Assembly: GCA_002794775.1 (NCBI GenBank)
Contig: NBAY01000119.1
Span: forward strand, 1 to 64,000
DNA length: 64,000 bases
Reading direction: 5' to 3'
DNA from: Porodaedalea pini
Lineage: Eukaryota > Basidiomycota > Agaricomycetes > Hymenochaetales > Hymenochaetaceae
The notes under the pieces are model-generated. The model saw only the letters and a list, made by a program, of their open reading frames with translations, did not search any database and had not been told where the DNA came from. Positions 1 to 11,412 of this stretch are shown here, in pieces (the stretch's first letter is position 1; each line of letters begins with the position of its first letter). The translations under genes were made by a program, and so were the position numbers.

Positions 1-455
1 TCTAACTAGAGTGATATAGCTGCACTGGACACTTAAGTAGAGCTATTTAAAATTAAACAAGTGCAAGGGTCTGATACATTAGGATCAGTTTGAATGCCTA
101 AGTAGAGTAAAGAGTATAAACTAAGAGAGAAACTGAGATCAAAACATAGAAAGAGTGTAAGCCCACTGGAGCATTCTTATCATTTCTGACATGTTGCTGA
201 CCTTCTGAACATCATAACTTGACTTTGAGGTACTAAGCATCTAATGCTCTGAGATACACAAAGTATCAATACAGTGTAAAATCCCAGGATGCAGGGGAAG
301 AGATTCAAAGTTGAAATGAAAGAGAGACTTGAAAGCAATCAGGCTTAAGCTGTGCTTAAATATTAGGCCTGGACTACTAGCTTAAAAGATTAGATATGAC
401 TAGTTGACTGTATCTAAATCTTTTACAGGTGCCTAGTTGAGTATACTCAGTATAC

Positions 456-895
456 CCAATTATCTGGAGTGCCCAGTTGGGTGCTCCCAATTATCTGGGG
501 GGGCCTAGTTGGGGTGGTGCCCAATTATCTGGAGGCACCCAGTTGGGTGCTCCCAATTATCTGGGAGGGCCTAGTTGGGTGCTCCCAATTATCTGGGAGG
601 GCCTAGTTGGGTGCACCCAATTATCTGGGAGTGCCCCAGTTGGGTGCACCCAATTATCTGGGAGCGCCCCAGTTGGGTGCACCCAATTATCTGGGGGCGC
701 CCAGTTGGGTGCACCCAATTATCTGGGGGGGGCCCAGTTGGGTGTGCCCAAATTATCTGGGGGGGGCCCAGTTGGGTGCACCCAATTATCTGGGGGGCCC
801 AGTTGGGTGCACCCAATTATCTGGGGGGGCCCAGTTGGGTGTGCCCAATTATCTGGGGGGGCCCAGTTGGGTACATCCAAATGTCTGAGAGTACC
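456..895. repeat. Palindrome-bearing minisatellite, left arm
   Basis: About 13 head-to-tail units of roughly 31-33 bp. Each contains CAATTATCTGG and, in most units, AGTTGGGTGCACCCAA, which includes the perfect 14-bp palindrome TTGGGTGCACCCAA. Units vary mainly in the length of the G-run after ATCTGG and in single bases of the palindrome. ORFs crossing it (rich in GAPNYLGG-like and WVHPIIW-like repeats in three frames) are a consequence of the repeat and not genes. The mirrored array lies at 10965-11412. Confidence 0.9.
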
Positions 896-1269
896 TAGCT
901 ATATAAGGTCTTTTTTAATTCCTGCCTTAGAATCATTTTTTAAAATGCAAAAAATCATTATGTCATGAAAATTAAATAAGTCTAGAATGGAAGCCTTAAT
1001 AATTCTATGGATCAATTTCTCAATCATTTTGTTCTAGACTCTGCATCTTGGAAGCTTCGCTCTGAAGACAAATCAATACACTGCAATCATTGACCCAACA
1101 CCAGAGCTGCCACGAGATCAAAGACAAGCAAGCATAAAACTTCATTTTGAAGAGATTACCACCCTGCTCCTCAATAGTGCTCTGTATCTTCTCAATTGCA
1201 TGCTCAAGGCACTCAGTTGCTGCATACTGCAAACTCAAAATAAGTATAGGGTTGATGAGGAATACATGT

Positions 1270-2617
1270 TGACGCGTATCGCTCAGATTGAAACAGGACA
1301 CTGCTCATCAAGAAAAGGATGCAATGGCAGTGTATGGCATGCTTTCCAGTTCAGAGCCTCATATTTCTCCTCTTCGTCATGCTCTCGCTGTCTTTGGCCT
1401 TACGCCAGATGACATCGACGTTCTTTCCATCCATGGCACCAGCACCAAGGCCAACGAAAAGAATGAAACACAGATCTGGAACGATGTTTTCTCTACGCTT
1501 GGTCGTACACTTGGAAATGCAGTTCCAATTATGGCACAGAAGAGCTTATGTGGTCATTCAAAGGGTGGATCTGCTGCTTGGCAACTCGCCGGTCTGATTC
1601 AGACCATTGGTTCAGGTATCGTTCCCGGAAACCAAAACGCAGAGTAAGTCATTTTTGGTTCCTCTATAGTGCCGATCTCATTTCTTTCTTGTTTAGTAAC
1701 GTTGATGCCGATTTCTGCAAGCATGAGTATCTTATGTTGCCTTCAAAAACTATCCATACAGATGGCATCTGTTCCGGTATCATGGTATGTTGCTCCATTA
1801 TCTTTCACATACTAGTCCCGATCTCAACATCTTACAGTCGTCTTTCGGCTTCAGCCAAGTTGGCGGCACCGTACTCGTCATCCACCCTCGCTTCCTTCTC
1901 GGCGCTGTCGAGCCCGCACAGTACGAGGGGTACAAGCTCCACAACCGCGAGCGTGCATTGCCATGCTACAAAGCCATGACCTCCATGATGACCATAAACT
2001 CACTGGTTGAGATCAAGGACGCACCTCCGTATTCGAGCGAGCTGGAAGTTCCTGTTCTCCTCAACTCTCTGGCACGTGCAGCGCTTGACGATAAGACCGG
2101 CAGCTACTCGCTCCCGAAAAAGTTTGCCACAAAGGCGACATTTAATGTTTCGAATGTCGAGGCTGCTGCCAAGGCCCTTGCAACTGGTAAAGGCTCTCCT
2201 GGTGTTGGCGTCGATCATGGTAAGTCTAATTCATATCAATCATCTGAAACTCACAGCATACTAATTGGCATTTCGGAGCTCATTTCCGCTGTCCCGTCGT
2301 CTAACCCGACTTTCATCTCACGTAACTTTACTGATACGGAGATCGCTTGCTGCCGCTCGCAGCCTTCACCCGCGGCATTGTTTGCTGCGCGCTGGGCTAG
2401 CAAGAAAGCGGTCTTCAAGTTACTTGGAGTCGCTTCGAAGGGATCAGCGGCAGCGATGGAGGACATCGAGATCCTTCCTGATGCATCGGATGTGCCGTCC
2501 GTGACGCTTCACGGCGATGCGCTTGCTGCTGCGGATAGTAAGGGAGTCACGCAGGTGCACGTGAGTCTCAGCCACGTAGCAGAGCGCCGACTGCAGGACG
2601 CTACGTCTCGTGCGTGA
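1270..2617 (+). pseudogene. FAS2: Fatty acid synthase subunit alpha, 3' fragment (left arm)
   Basis: This matches the C-terminal part of fungal FAS alpha: the end of the ketoacyl synthase domain and the phosphopantetheinyl transferase domain. The exons read 1270-1643, 1697-1784, 1838-2219 and about 2275-2617, with short GT..AG introns at 1644-1696 and 1785-1837. Both ketoacyl-synthase histidine motifs are present (SIHGTSTKANEKNE and LCGHSKGGSAAWQ), followed by the TIHTDG block, VGGTVLVIHPR and the PPTase-like block RNFTDTEIACCRSQPS. The upstream two thirds of the gene, including the active-site Cys, are absent. An extra A near 1292 shifts the first exon relative to the right-arm copy. The intron after GVGVD has a donor at 2220 but no AG where the reading frame expects it, and the C-terminus departs from the family after VHVSLSH. 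It is a broken fragment and should not make active enzyme. Confidence 0.88.
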
Positions 2618-3236
2618 ATGGCGAGGCGAGTGCGATGCAGCGCGTATGCGACGAAGTGCGCAAGCGTATTCGGTATCACTGGTGCTCCTCCTGATCCTGC
2701 CGTTGCGGTAACAGGGGAACGCGAGACGACTGTGGTCGAGGACGATGTGGAAGAGGTGAAGGACGACGGAGGAAGGATCTCGGTGCAGTTGAAGGTATGG
2801 CTGACGAAGCGCGCACAGAGCTTGCTGGTGTCTTCGTGCCCGTAGTAAGTGGCGACTGCCGGTGGGGGTGCTGCCGGCGCGGGGTGGTGCGAGTGGTGTG
2901 CGCGCGGGACTGCCGATGACTGTTTTTTTGTCGAACGTTTTCGGCGCGGTCGGAGGAAAAAAAAACGCGATAGAGAAAAAGACACCGATCAACAGCCACT
3001 CATCACTCAAGTATCAGAGATCGGGGGGAAAGAGGGGGGACGCTTACAGAACTCGAGGTAGATGCTGCGGCAGCGGCGGACGCAGAAGACGATTTCGCAG
3101 GTGGAGGCGGGGCGTACGTCGCGCGGTGCACGCGCCGGAAGGGCGAGTGGTTCGAGCTGGCACTCGATGATGATATCGAATGCTGATGCGGATGCGGATG
3201 GGGGTGGGGATGGCGCGGGGCGTGGACGGTGGCCAT
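2570..3236 (-). pseudogene. PCL-type cyclin, 5' fragment (left arm)
   Basis: Exon 1 (3236-3048, 63 codons) starts with ATG, has a His-Pro-rich then Ser/Ala-rich low-complexity N-terminus, and ends exactly on a codon before a GTAAGC donor. The intron is 2920-3047. Exon 2 from 2919 encodes ATYYGHEDTSKLCARFVSH and, after a Ser/Thr-rich stretch, AHFVAYALHRTRLAI, which resembles the start of the cyclin box of Pho80/Pcl-type cyclins. The rest of the cyclin box is missing: the reading breaks where the convergent FAS2 fragment ends. These cyclins partner the Pho85 kinase in cell-cycle and nutrient control. The family call rests on one short conserved block, so the exact cyclin is uncertain. Confidence 0.6.
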
Positions 3237-3530
3237 ATTCGCTGCGGCGGGCTCTCTGGCTCTGGGCGTTGACGAGCGTCTGTGAGCGTCAAAGGACAGG
3301 TGGAGTTGATGCGTGAGAAGAGGTCGCTACGAATGTTTTGATTGGAACGAGATCCTTCTCGGACACAACGGTTGCGTCGCGTTCGCCGAAGTGCGCAGTG
3401 AGAAAGGCAGATGAGAAAACGGCTGACGTCGATGTTGAGGCGTGTGGAACATTGGCGGGGGCAGAAGGAAGAGGTGAGGAATGCGTCCCAGGTGAACAGG
3501 GCGAGGGAAGTTGAACCGCTCGACGGTTTC
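3237..3530. other. Unassigned GC-rich stretch between cyclin and RPS6 fragments
   Basis: Lies immediately upstream of the cyclin ATG (on the minus strand). It may be captured cyclin leader or promoter DNA. No conserved coding frame was recognised. The mirrored stretch is 8336-8625. Confidence 0.4.
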
Positions 3531-3811
3531 GGTGAATGTCGCCAGTCCCTCCCTGCCTGACAATGACGAGAGAGAGGACAGCGACGTTGCGACCGATGAT
3601 GCAGCCACGGGCCGGCTTGCACTTTCTCACCAGTGCGGCAGAGACGGTAGCAAGAGTGACCAGCAGAAAGGAGAAGGCGAGCAGTTAGGAATGAGTACAC
3701 CCTGCTTCATCGGGAAGTCCTGCTCGTCGTTTCCGCCAGAGACGCGGAAGACGTAGCCCTTGAACTCATCACCGACCAAGTCGCTGGGGACACCTGGGAC
3801 ATCTTCTTGCC
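3531..3811 (-). pseudogene. RPS6: Ribosomal protein S6 internal fragment (left arm)
   Basis: Reverse-strand reading gives eS6 blocks: [28 protein letters not shown], then in a shifted frame [19 protein letters not shown], then in a third frame ARGCIIGRNVAVLSLVIV. At least two frameshifts and loss of both ends make it non-functional. eS6 is a 40S ribosomal subunit protein. The fragment abuts the HSP90 fragment at about 3811-3820 in opposite orientation. The same breaks occur in the right arm, so the decay preceded, or was copied with, the arm duplication. Confidence 0.82.
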
Positions 3812-3819
3812 GTGGAAAA

Positions 3820-4921
3820 TGCGGTAACGACCACCTCGCTATGAAGCACTTCTCGGTAGAAGGTCAGCTCGAATTCAAGGCTATTCTCTACATTCCGAAG
3901 CGGTGAGTCTCCTTGCTGGCCTTGCTATGAACCTGTTTCTGACGTCTCTTTTAGCGCACCGTTCGACCTCTTTGAGTCCAAGAAGAAGCGTAACAACATT
4001 AAGCTCTACGTCCACCCCGTCTTCATTATGGACGACTGCGAGGATCTCATCCCCGAGTACCTTAACTTCGTCAAGGGTATCGTCGACTCTGAGGATCTCC
4101 CGCTCAACATCTCGCGTGAGACGCTCCAGCAGAACAAGATTCTCAAGGTCATCCGCAAGAACATCGTGAAGAAGTGCCTCGACCTCATCCAGGAGATCTC
4201 GGAGGACAAGGACAACTTCAAGAAGTTCTACGAGGCGTTCGGCAAGAACCTCAAGCTTGGTATCCACGAGGATGCGCAGAACCGCAGCAAGCTCGCCGAG
4301 TTCCTCCGCTTCTACTCGACGAAGTCGACTGAGGAGCAGGTCTCGCTGAAAAAGGGTACGTGTTCAAGCGGCGGCCCTGTTCCGTTATTTGGTTGCTGAC
4401 AGCTTACCGCAGACTACATCACGCGGATGCCTGAGATTCAGAAGTCCATCTACTACCTCACTGGCGAGTCGCTCAATGCCGTCAAGGACTCTCCCTTCCT
4501 TGAGGCTCTCAAGAAGAAGGGCTTCGAGGTACTCCTGCTTGTTGACCCGATCGACGAGTACGCCGTCACTCAGTTCAAGGAGTTCGACGGTCACAAGCTC
4601 GTGTGCGTGTCGAAGGAGGGTCTGGAGCTCGAGGAGACCGAAGAGGAGAAGGAGCGCGAGAGTGAGGCCTCGCAGTTCGAGGAGCTCTGCAAGGTCGTCA
4701 AGGATGCGCTCGGCGACAAGGTCGAGAAGGTCGTCATCTCGAACCGCGTCACCGACTCACCATGTGTGCTCGTCACCGGCCAGTTCGGCTGGTCCGCAAA
4801 TATGGAGCACTTCATGAAGGCGCAGGCGCTTCGCGACTCGTCAATGTCATCGTACATGGCGTCGAAGAAGACGCTTGAGCTTAACCCGCACAACGCGATC
4901 ATCAAGGTCCTTCGATGTTGA
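3820..4921 (+). pseudogene. HSP90: HSP90 middle-domain fragment (left arm)
   Basis: The reading begins in the conserved segment [18 protein letters not shown], continues across an intron at 3903-3954 into [19 protein letters not shown] and [20 protein letters not shown], then across an intron at 4355-4412 into [20 protein letters not shown], and ends at a TGA at 4919-4921 just after LNPHNAIIK. This covers the HSP90 middle domain and the start of the C-terminal domain. The ATPase domain and the C-terminal MEEVD region are missing. Coding quality is excellent and both splice sites are intact, so capture was recent. It is a truncated chaperone fragment, not a working gene. Confidence 0.92.
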
Positions 4922-5772
4922 TCGTCTTTTGCTGGCCCATCGCCAGGTCAGCGATGTCGACACTTCATGGCCGGTGGTGTCTTGAGGAGGAGCTCGTCGT
5001 GTTCTGTCCCTTCAGGCAAGCAAAAAAAATGATGAGAAGTAATTATTAGTATATTCAAATAGTTTTTATGATTATTTTTTTTGCTTACCTTGAGTGTGTG
5101 GCGGTGGGACAGCCGTGCTCGTCGTCGATGGTGAAGACGAAACGACACGAACAACGACGACGCGTTGGTTGTGTTGCCTAATTTGGCCGATCGCCGCGTC
5201 TCAAACAAGCAATCAAAGCATTCCGATTCTTTCGGAAATCTCGAAAGTCTCAGCTGTTGGCCTCAAACAAATTCTACGGACGCGTTTAAAAATACAAAAA
5301 AATATGGAATGGTTTTATTATGTATGTATCTCTATCATAGCCAATAATTACGCGTCCAACGCGTTTTTTTATGGAGTCATAAATACAACAGTAATCTTGA
5401 CATGCAGCACCAGGCCTCCAGAAGCATACACAAAAGTACAATATACCCTGAAAGGCCTGACACCTATTCTATCATGAAGTAAGTGATACATTGTGTATGT
5501 ATGCAAGGTTTTCAAGCCAATCAGACATGAACTGACTTCATAATAGAGAAGGAGGTAGTTTCATGAGATCTTCTGAATCTGAGTGTTTTGTATATCCTGT
5601 TCCCACTTTCTACTTTGATGGCACATAAAATATTAAGCATATCCAGAATGGAATATGTCTATGTTTCTGTAAGTTTACAAGTTTCCAGCCTCAGTGGTTG
5701 GAGCTGGGTGAATTGCAAAACATCGAAAAAGCATGGTTTTTAGAAGTTCAGAGAAAGCATATATTCATGTTT
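4922..5772. other. AT-rich inner part of the left arm
   Basis: Holds an imperfect inverted pair of AAGCAAAAAAAAT-type tracts around 5028-5093. On the reverse strand there is an exon-like stretch ending CACTCAAG before GTAAGC (near 5094), and the opposite side could be read as an acceptor, so a further captured exon pair is possible but I cannot name it. From about 5300 the sequence is AT-rich with no recognisable gene. Mirrored at 6093-6944. Confidence 0.5.
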
Positions 5773-6092
5773 TTAGTTGGTTCACAGTATGAGAAGCTCA
5801 ACAAAATTAGTTATTTGTATTTAAGTATGCTCCAAGAAAGATATCCAGTCCTTAGTTTTGTGGGTGAGGGAAAAGTTCGGAATTGGGAGTGAAATGAGAG
5901 GTGATACAGTTCATGCTTTTGTGAAACTCGACACAAATCCAAGAAAACACAGAGCAGTTTTGCATGTATTTTCTCTCCCCCTTCAGAACTTTCCTCTAAC
6001 TCTGAGATCTAGCACCTGATTACATTCATTGTAGTCATTAAAAGTATTAATATTTATTTTATAGAGCTTCCTGAGGTTTAGAATAAAGCAAC
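5773..6092. other. Unique spacer of the giant inverted repeat
   Basis: The 320 bp between the two arms have no counterpart on the other side and form the loop if the arms pair. The sequence is AT-rich with short ORFs only. Its existence argues against a simple single-read fold-back, though it does not exclude one. Confidence 0.8.
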
Positions 6093-6944
6093 AACATGAA
6101 TATATGCTTTCTCTGAACTTCTAAAAACCATGCTTTTCGATGTTTTGCAATTCACCCAGCTCCAACCACTGAGGCTGGAAACTTGTAAACTTACAGAAAC
6201 ATAGACATATCCATTCTGGATATGCTTAATATTTTATGTGCCATCAAAGTAGAAAGTGGGAACAGGATATACAAAACACTCAGATTCAGAAGATCTCATG
6301 AAACTACCTCCTTCTCTATTATGAAGTCAGTTCATGTCTGATTGGCTTGAAAACCTTGCATACATACACAATGTATCACTTACTTCATGATAGAATAGGT
6401 GTCAGGCCTTTCAGGGTATATTGTACTTTTGTGTATGCTTCTGGAGGCCTGGTGCTGCATGTCAAGATTACTGTTGTATTTATGACTCCATAAAAAAACG
6501 CGTTGGACGCGTAATTATTGGCTATGATAGAGATACATACATAATAAAACCATTCCATATTTTTTTGTATTTTTAAACGCGTCCGTAGAATTTGTTTGAG
6601 GCCAACAGCTGAGACTTTCGAGATTTCCGAAAGAATCGGAATGCTTTGATTGCTTGTTTGAGACGCAGCGATCGGCCAAATTAGGCAACACAACCAATGC
6701 GTCGTCGTTGTTCGTGTCGTTCCGTCTTCACCATCGACGACGAGCACGGCTGTCCCACCGGCCACACACTCAAGGTAAGCAAAAAAAATAATCATAAAAA
6801 CTATTTGAATATACTAATAATTACTTCTCATCATTTTTTTTGCTTGCCTGAAGGGACAGAACACGACGAGCTCCTCCTCAAGACACCACCGGCCATGAAG
6901 TGTCGACATCGCTGACCTGGCGATGGGCCAGCAAAAGACGATCA

Positions 6945-8040
6945 ACATCGAAGGACCTTGATGATCGCGTTGTGCGGTTAAGCTCAAGCGTCTTCTTCGA
7001 CGCCATGTACGATGACATTGACGAGTCGCGAAGCGCCTGCGCCTTCATGAAGTGCTCCGTATTTGCGGACCAGCCGAACTGGCCGGTGACGAGCACACAT
7101 GGTGAGTCGGTGACGCGGTTCGAGATGACGAACTTCTCGACCTTGTCGCCGAGCGCATCCTTGACGACCTTGCAGAGCTCCTCGAACTGCGAGGCCTCAC
7201 TCTCGCGCTCCTTCTCCTCTTCGGTCTCCTCGAGCTCCAGACCCTCCTTCGACACGCACACGAGCTTGTGACCGTCGAACTCCTTGAACTGAGTGACGGC
7301 GTACTCGTCGATCGGGTCAACAAGCAGGAGTACCTCGAAGCCCTTCTTCTTGAGAGCCTCAAGGAAGGGAGAGTCCTTGACGGCATTGAGCGACTCGCCA
7401 GTGAGGTAGTAGATGGACTTCTGAATCTCAGGCATCCGCGTGATGTAGTCTGCGGTAAGCTGTCAGCAACCAAATAACGGAACAGGGCCGCCGCTTGAAC
7501 ACGTACCCTTTTTCAGCGAGACCTGCTCCTCAGTCGACTTCGTCGAGTAGAAGCGGAGGAACTCGGCGAGCTTGCTGCGGTTCTGCGCATCCTCGTGGAT
7601 ACCAAGCTTGAGGTTCTTGCCGAACGCCTCGTAGAACTTCTTGAAGTTGTCTTTGTCCTCCGAGATCTCCTGGATGAGGTCGAGGCACTTCTTCACGATG
7701 TTCTTGCGGATGACCTTGAGAATCTTGTTCTGCTGGAGCGTCTCACGCGAGATGTTGAGCGGGAGATCCTCAGAGTCGACGATACCCTTGACGAAGTTAA
7801 GGTACTCGGGGATGAGATCCTCGCAGTCGTCCATAATGAAGACGGGGTGGACGTAGAGCTTAATGTTGTTACGCTTCTTCTTGGACTCAAAGAGGTCGAA
7901 CGGTGCGCTAAAAGAGACGTCAGAAACAGGTTCATAGCAAGGCCAGCAAGGAGACTCACCGCTTCGGAATGTAGAGAATAGCCTTGAATTCGAGCTGACC
8001 TTCTACCGAGAAGTGCTTCATAGCGAGGTGGTCGTTACCG
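6945..8040 (-). pseudogene. HSP90: HSP90 middle-domain fragment (right arm)
   Basis: Reverse-complement copy of the fragment at 3820-4921 with the same introns. Differences include Val to Phe in the VEKxVISNR segment, Met to Thr in the WSANxEHFMK segment, and a missing C after LELN that shifts the frame at the 3' end. It lacks the N-terminal ATPase domain and the C-terminal tail. Confidence 0.92.
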
Positions 8041-8049
8041 CATTTTCCA

Positions 8050-8335
8050 CGGCAAGAAGATGTCCCAGGTGTCCCCAGCGACTTGGTCGGTGATGAGTTC
8101 AAGGGCTACGTCTTCCGCGTCTCTGGCGGAAACGACGAGCAGGACTTCCCGATGAAGCAGGGTGTACTCATTCCTAACTGCTCGCCTTCTCCTTTCTGCT
8201 GGTCACTCTTGCTACCGTCTCTGCCGCACTGGTGAGAAAGTGCAAGCCGGCCCGTGGCTGCATCATCGGTCGCAACGTCGCTGTCCTCTCTCTCGTCATT
8301 GTCAGGCAGGGAGGGACTGGCGACATTCACCGAAA
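8050..8335 (+). pseudogene. RPS6: Ribosomal protein S6 internal fragment (right arm)
   Basis: Copy of the 3531-3811 fragment. The first block RQEDVPG then [15 protein letters not shown] begins at about 8050, the next block switches frame near 8165-8190, and ARGCIIGRNVAVLSLVIV lies in a third frame near 8247-8300. Frameshifted and truncated at both ends. Confidence 0.82.
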
Positions 8336-8625
8336 CCGTCGAGCGGTTCAACTTCCCTCGCCCTGTTCACCTGGGACGCATTCCTCACCTCTTCCTTCTG
8401 CCCCCGCCAATGTTCCACACGCCTCAACATCGACGTCAGCCGTTTTCTCATCTGCCTTTCTCACTGCGCACTTCGGCGAACGCGACGCAACCGTTGTGTC
8501 CGAGAAGGATCTCGTTCCAATCAAAACATTCGTAGCGACCTCTTCTCACGCATCAACTCCACCTGTCCTTTGACGCTCACAGACGCTCGTCAACGCCCAG
8601 AGCCAGAGAGCCCGCCGCAGCGAAT
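8336..8625. other. Unassigned stretch upstream of the cyclin fragment (right arm)
   Basis: Mirror of 3237-3530, directly 5' of the cyclin ATG at 8626. It may be captured leader or promoter DNA. No recognisable motif. Confidence 0.4.
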
Positions 8626-9290
8626 ATGGCCACCGTCCACGCCCCGCGCCATCCCCACCCCCATCCGCATCCGCATCAGCATTCGATATCATCATCGAGT
8701 GCCAGCTCGAACCACTCGCCCTTCCGGCGCGTGCACCGCGCGACGTACGCCCCGCCTCCACCTGCGAAATCGTCTTCTGCGTCCGCCGCTGCCGCAGCAT
8801 CTACCTCGAGTTCTGTAAGCGTCCCCCCTCTTTCCCCCCGATCTCTGATACTTGAGTGATGAGTGGCTGTTGATCGGTGTCTTTTTCTCTATCGCGTTTT
8901 TTTTCCTCCGACCGCGCCGAAAACGTTCGACAAAAAAACAGTCATCGGCAGTCCCGCGCGCACACCACTCGCACCACCCCGCGCCGGCAGCACCCCCACC
9001 GGCAGTCGCCACTTACTACGGGCACGAAGACACCAGCAAGCTCTGTGCGCGCTTCGTCAGCCATACCTTCAACTGCACCGAGATCCTTCCTCCGTCGTCC
9101 TTCACCTCTTCCACATCGTCCTCGACCACAGTCGTCTCGCGTTCCCCTGTTACCGCAACGGCAGGATCAGGAGGAGCACCAGTGATACCGAATACGCTTG
9201 CGCACTTCGTCGCATACGCGCTGCATCGCACTCGCCTCGCCATTCACGCACGAGACGTAGCGTCCTGCAGTCGGCGCTCTGCTACGTGGC
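8626..9290 (+). pseudogene. PCL-type cyclin, 5' fragment (right arm)
   Basis: Exon 1 is 8626-8814 (63 codons), the intron is 8815-8941 (GTAAGC..ACAG), and exon 2 starts at 8942 and reads into YYGHEDTSKLCARFVSH and AHFVAYALHRTRLAI before the cyclin box is cut off. The poly-T in the intron is one base shorter than in the left arm. Same limits on identification as the left copy. Confidence 0.6.
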
Positions 9291-10592
9291 TGAGACTCAC
9301 GTGCACCTGCGTGACTCCCTTACTATCCGCAGCAGCAAGCGCATCGCCGTGAAGCGTCACGGACGGCACATCCGATGCATCAGGAAGGATCTCGATGTCC
9401 TCCATCGCTGCCGCTGATCCCTTCGAAGCGACTCCAAGTAACTTGAAGACCGCTTTCTTGCTAGCCCAGCGCGCAGCAAACAATGCCGCGGGTGAAGGCT
9501 GCGAGCGGCAGCAAGCGATCTCCGTATCAGTAAAGTTACGTGAGATGAAAGTCGGGTTAGACGACGGGACAGCGGAAATGAGCTCCGAAATGCCAATTAG
9601 TATGCTGTGAGTTTCAGATGATTGATATGAATTAGACTTACCATGATCGACGCCAACACCAGGAGAGCCTTTACCAGTTGCAAGGGCCTTGGCAGCAGCC
9701 TCGACATTCGAAACATTAAATGTCGCCTTTGTGGCAAACTTTTTCGGGAGCGAGTAGCTGCCGGTCTTATCGTCAAGCGCTGCACGTGCCAGAGAGTTGA
9801 GGAGAACAGGAACTTCCAGCTCGCTCGAATACGGAGGTGCGTCCTTGATCTCAACCAGTGAGTTTATGGTCATCATGGAGGTCATGGCTTTGTAGCATGG
9901 CAATGCACGCTCGCGGTTGTGGAGCTTGTACCCCTCGTACTGTGCGGGCTCGACAGCGCCGAGAAGGAAGCGAGGGTGGATGACGAGTACGGTGCCGCCA
10001 ACTTGGCTGAAGCCGAAAGACGACTGTAAGATGTTGAGATCGGGACTAGTATGTGAAAGATAATGGAGCAACATACCATGATACCGGAACAGATGCCATC
10101 TGTATGGATAGTTTTTGAAGGCAACATAAGATACTCATGCTTGCAGAAATCGGCATCAACGTTACTAAACAAGAAAGAAATGAGATCGGCACTATAGAGG
10201 AACCAAAAATGACTTACTCTGCGTTTTGGTTTCCGGGAACGATACCTGAACCAATGGTCTGAATCAGACCGGCGAGTTGCCAAGCAGCAGATCCACCCTT
10301 TGAATGACCACATAAGCTCTTCTGTGCCATAATTGGAACTGCATTTCCAAGTGTACGACCAAGCGTAGAGAAAACATCGTTCCAGATCTGTGTTTCATTC
10401 TTTTCGTTGGCCTTGGTGCTGGTGCCATGGATGGAAAGAACGTCGATGTCATCTGGCGTAAGGCCAAAGACAGCGAGAGCATGACGAAGAGGAGAAATAT
10501 GAGGCTCTGAACTGGAAAGCATGCCATACACTGCCATTGCATCCTTTTCTTGATGAGCAGTGTCCTGTTCAATCTGAGCGATACGCGTCAAC
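9244..10592 (-). pseudogene. FAS2: Fatty acid synthase subunit alpha, 3' fragment (right arm)
   Basis: Mirror of the 1270-2617 fragment. Here the first exon is uninterrupted because the extra A of the left arm is absent, so IAQIEQDTAHQEKDAMAVYG joins directly to the ketoacyl-synthase block. It still lacks the upstream domains, and the last intron acceptor looks lost. Confidence 0.88.
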
Positions 10593-10964
10593 ATGTATTC
10601 CTCATCAACCCTATACTTATTTTGAGTTTGCAGTATGCAGCAACTGAGTGCCTTGAGCATGCAATTGAGAAGATACAGAGCACTATTGAGGAGCAGGGTG
10701 GTAATCTCTTCAAAATGAAGTTTTATGCTTGCTTGTCTTTGATCTCGTGGCAGCTCTGGTGTTGGGTCAATGATTGCAGTGTATTGATTTGTCTTCAGAG
10801 CGAAGCTTCCAAGATGCAGAGTCTAGAACAAAATGATTGAGAAATTGATCCATAGAATTATTAAGGCTTCCATTCTAGACTTATTTAATTTTCATGACAT
10901 AATGATTTTTTGCATTTTAAAAAATGATTCTAAGGCAGGAATTAAAAAAGACCTTATATAGCTA

Positions 10965-11412
10965 GGTACTCTCAGACATTTGGATGTACCCAACTGGGCC
11001 CCCCCCAGATAATTGGGCACACCCAACTGGGCCCCCCCAGATAATTGGGTGCACCCAACTGGGCCCCCCCAGATAATTGGGTGCACCCAACTGGGCCCCC
11101 CCCAGATAATTGGGCACACCCAACTGGGCCCCCCCCAGATAATTGGGTGCACCCAACTGGGCGCCCCCAGATAATTGGGTGCACCCAACTGGGGCGCTCC
11201 CAGATAATTGGGTGCACCCAACTGGGGCACTCCCAGATAATTGGGTGCACCCAACTAGGCCCTCCCAGATAATTGGGAGCACCCAACTAGGCCCTCCCAG
11301 ATAATTGGGAGCACCCAACTGGGTGCCTCCAGATAATTGGGCACACCCAACTAGGCCCCCCCAGATAATTGGGAGCACCCAACTGGGCACTCCCAGATAA
11401 TTGGGTATACTG
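10965..11412. repeat. Palindrome-bearing minisatellite, right arm
   Basis: Reverse-complement partner of the array at 456-895, also with 13 copies of the CCAGATAATTG core. Individual units differ from the left array by small substitutions and by G-run or C-run length, showing that the two arrays have begun to diverge. Confidence 0.9.

Noticed and set aside
456..895. CRISPR-like appearance (regular 32-bp repeats)
   Set aside because: Units are contiguous without variable spacers and the host is a eukaryote; it is a minisatellite.
477..968. ORFs of up to 163 codons with repeating GAPNYLGG or WVHPIIW peptides across the minisatellite on both strands
   Set aside because: They are open in several frames at once because the unit lacks stops; no start context, domain or splice structure supports a protein.
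1020..1301. 93-codon reverse ORF next to the FAS2 fragment (mirrored at 10550-10840)
   Set aside because: It overlaps the start of the FAS2 fragment antisense and shows no family motif.
2444..3010. Long antisense and overlapping ORFs across the FAS2/cyclin junction (and mirror ORFs at 8852-9417)
   Set aside because: They are GC-rich shadow frames; the recognised family motifs lie in the FAS2 and cyclin frames.
5028..5095. AAGCAAAAAAAAT pair as a terminator-like hairpin
   Set aside because: Bacterial-type terminators do not apply here; the pairing is imperfect and interrupted by about 40 bp of AT-rich DNA.
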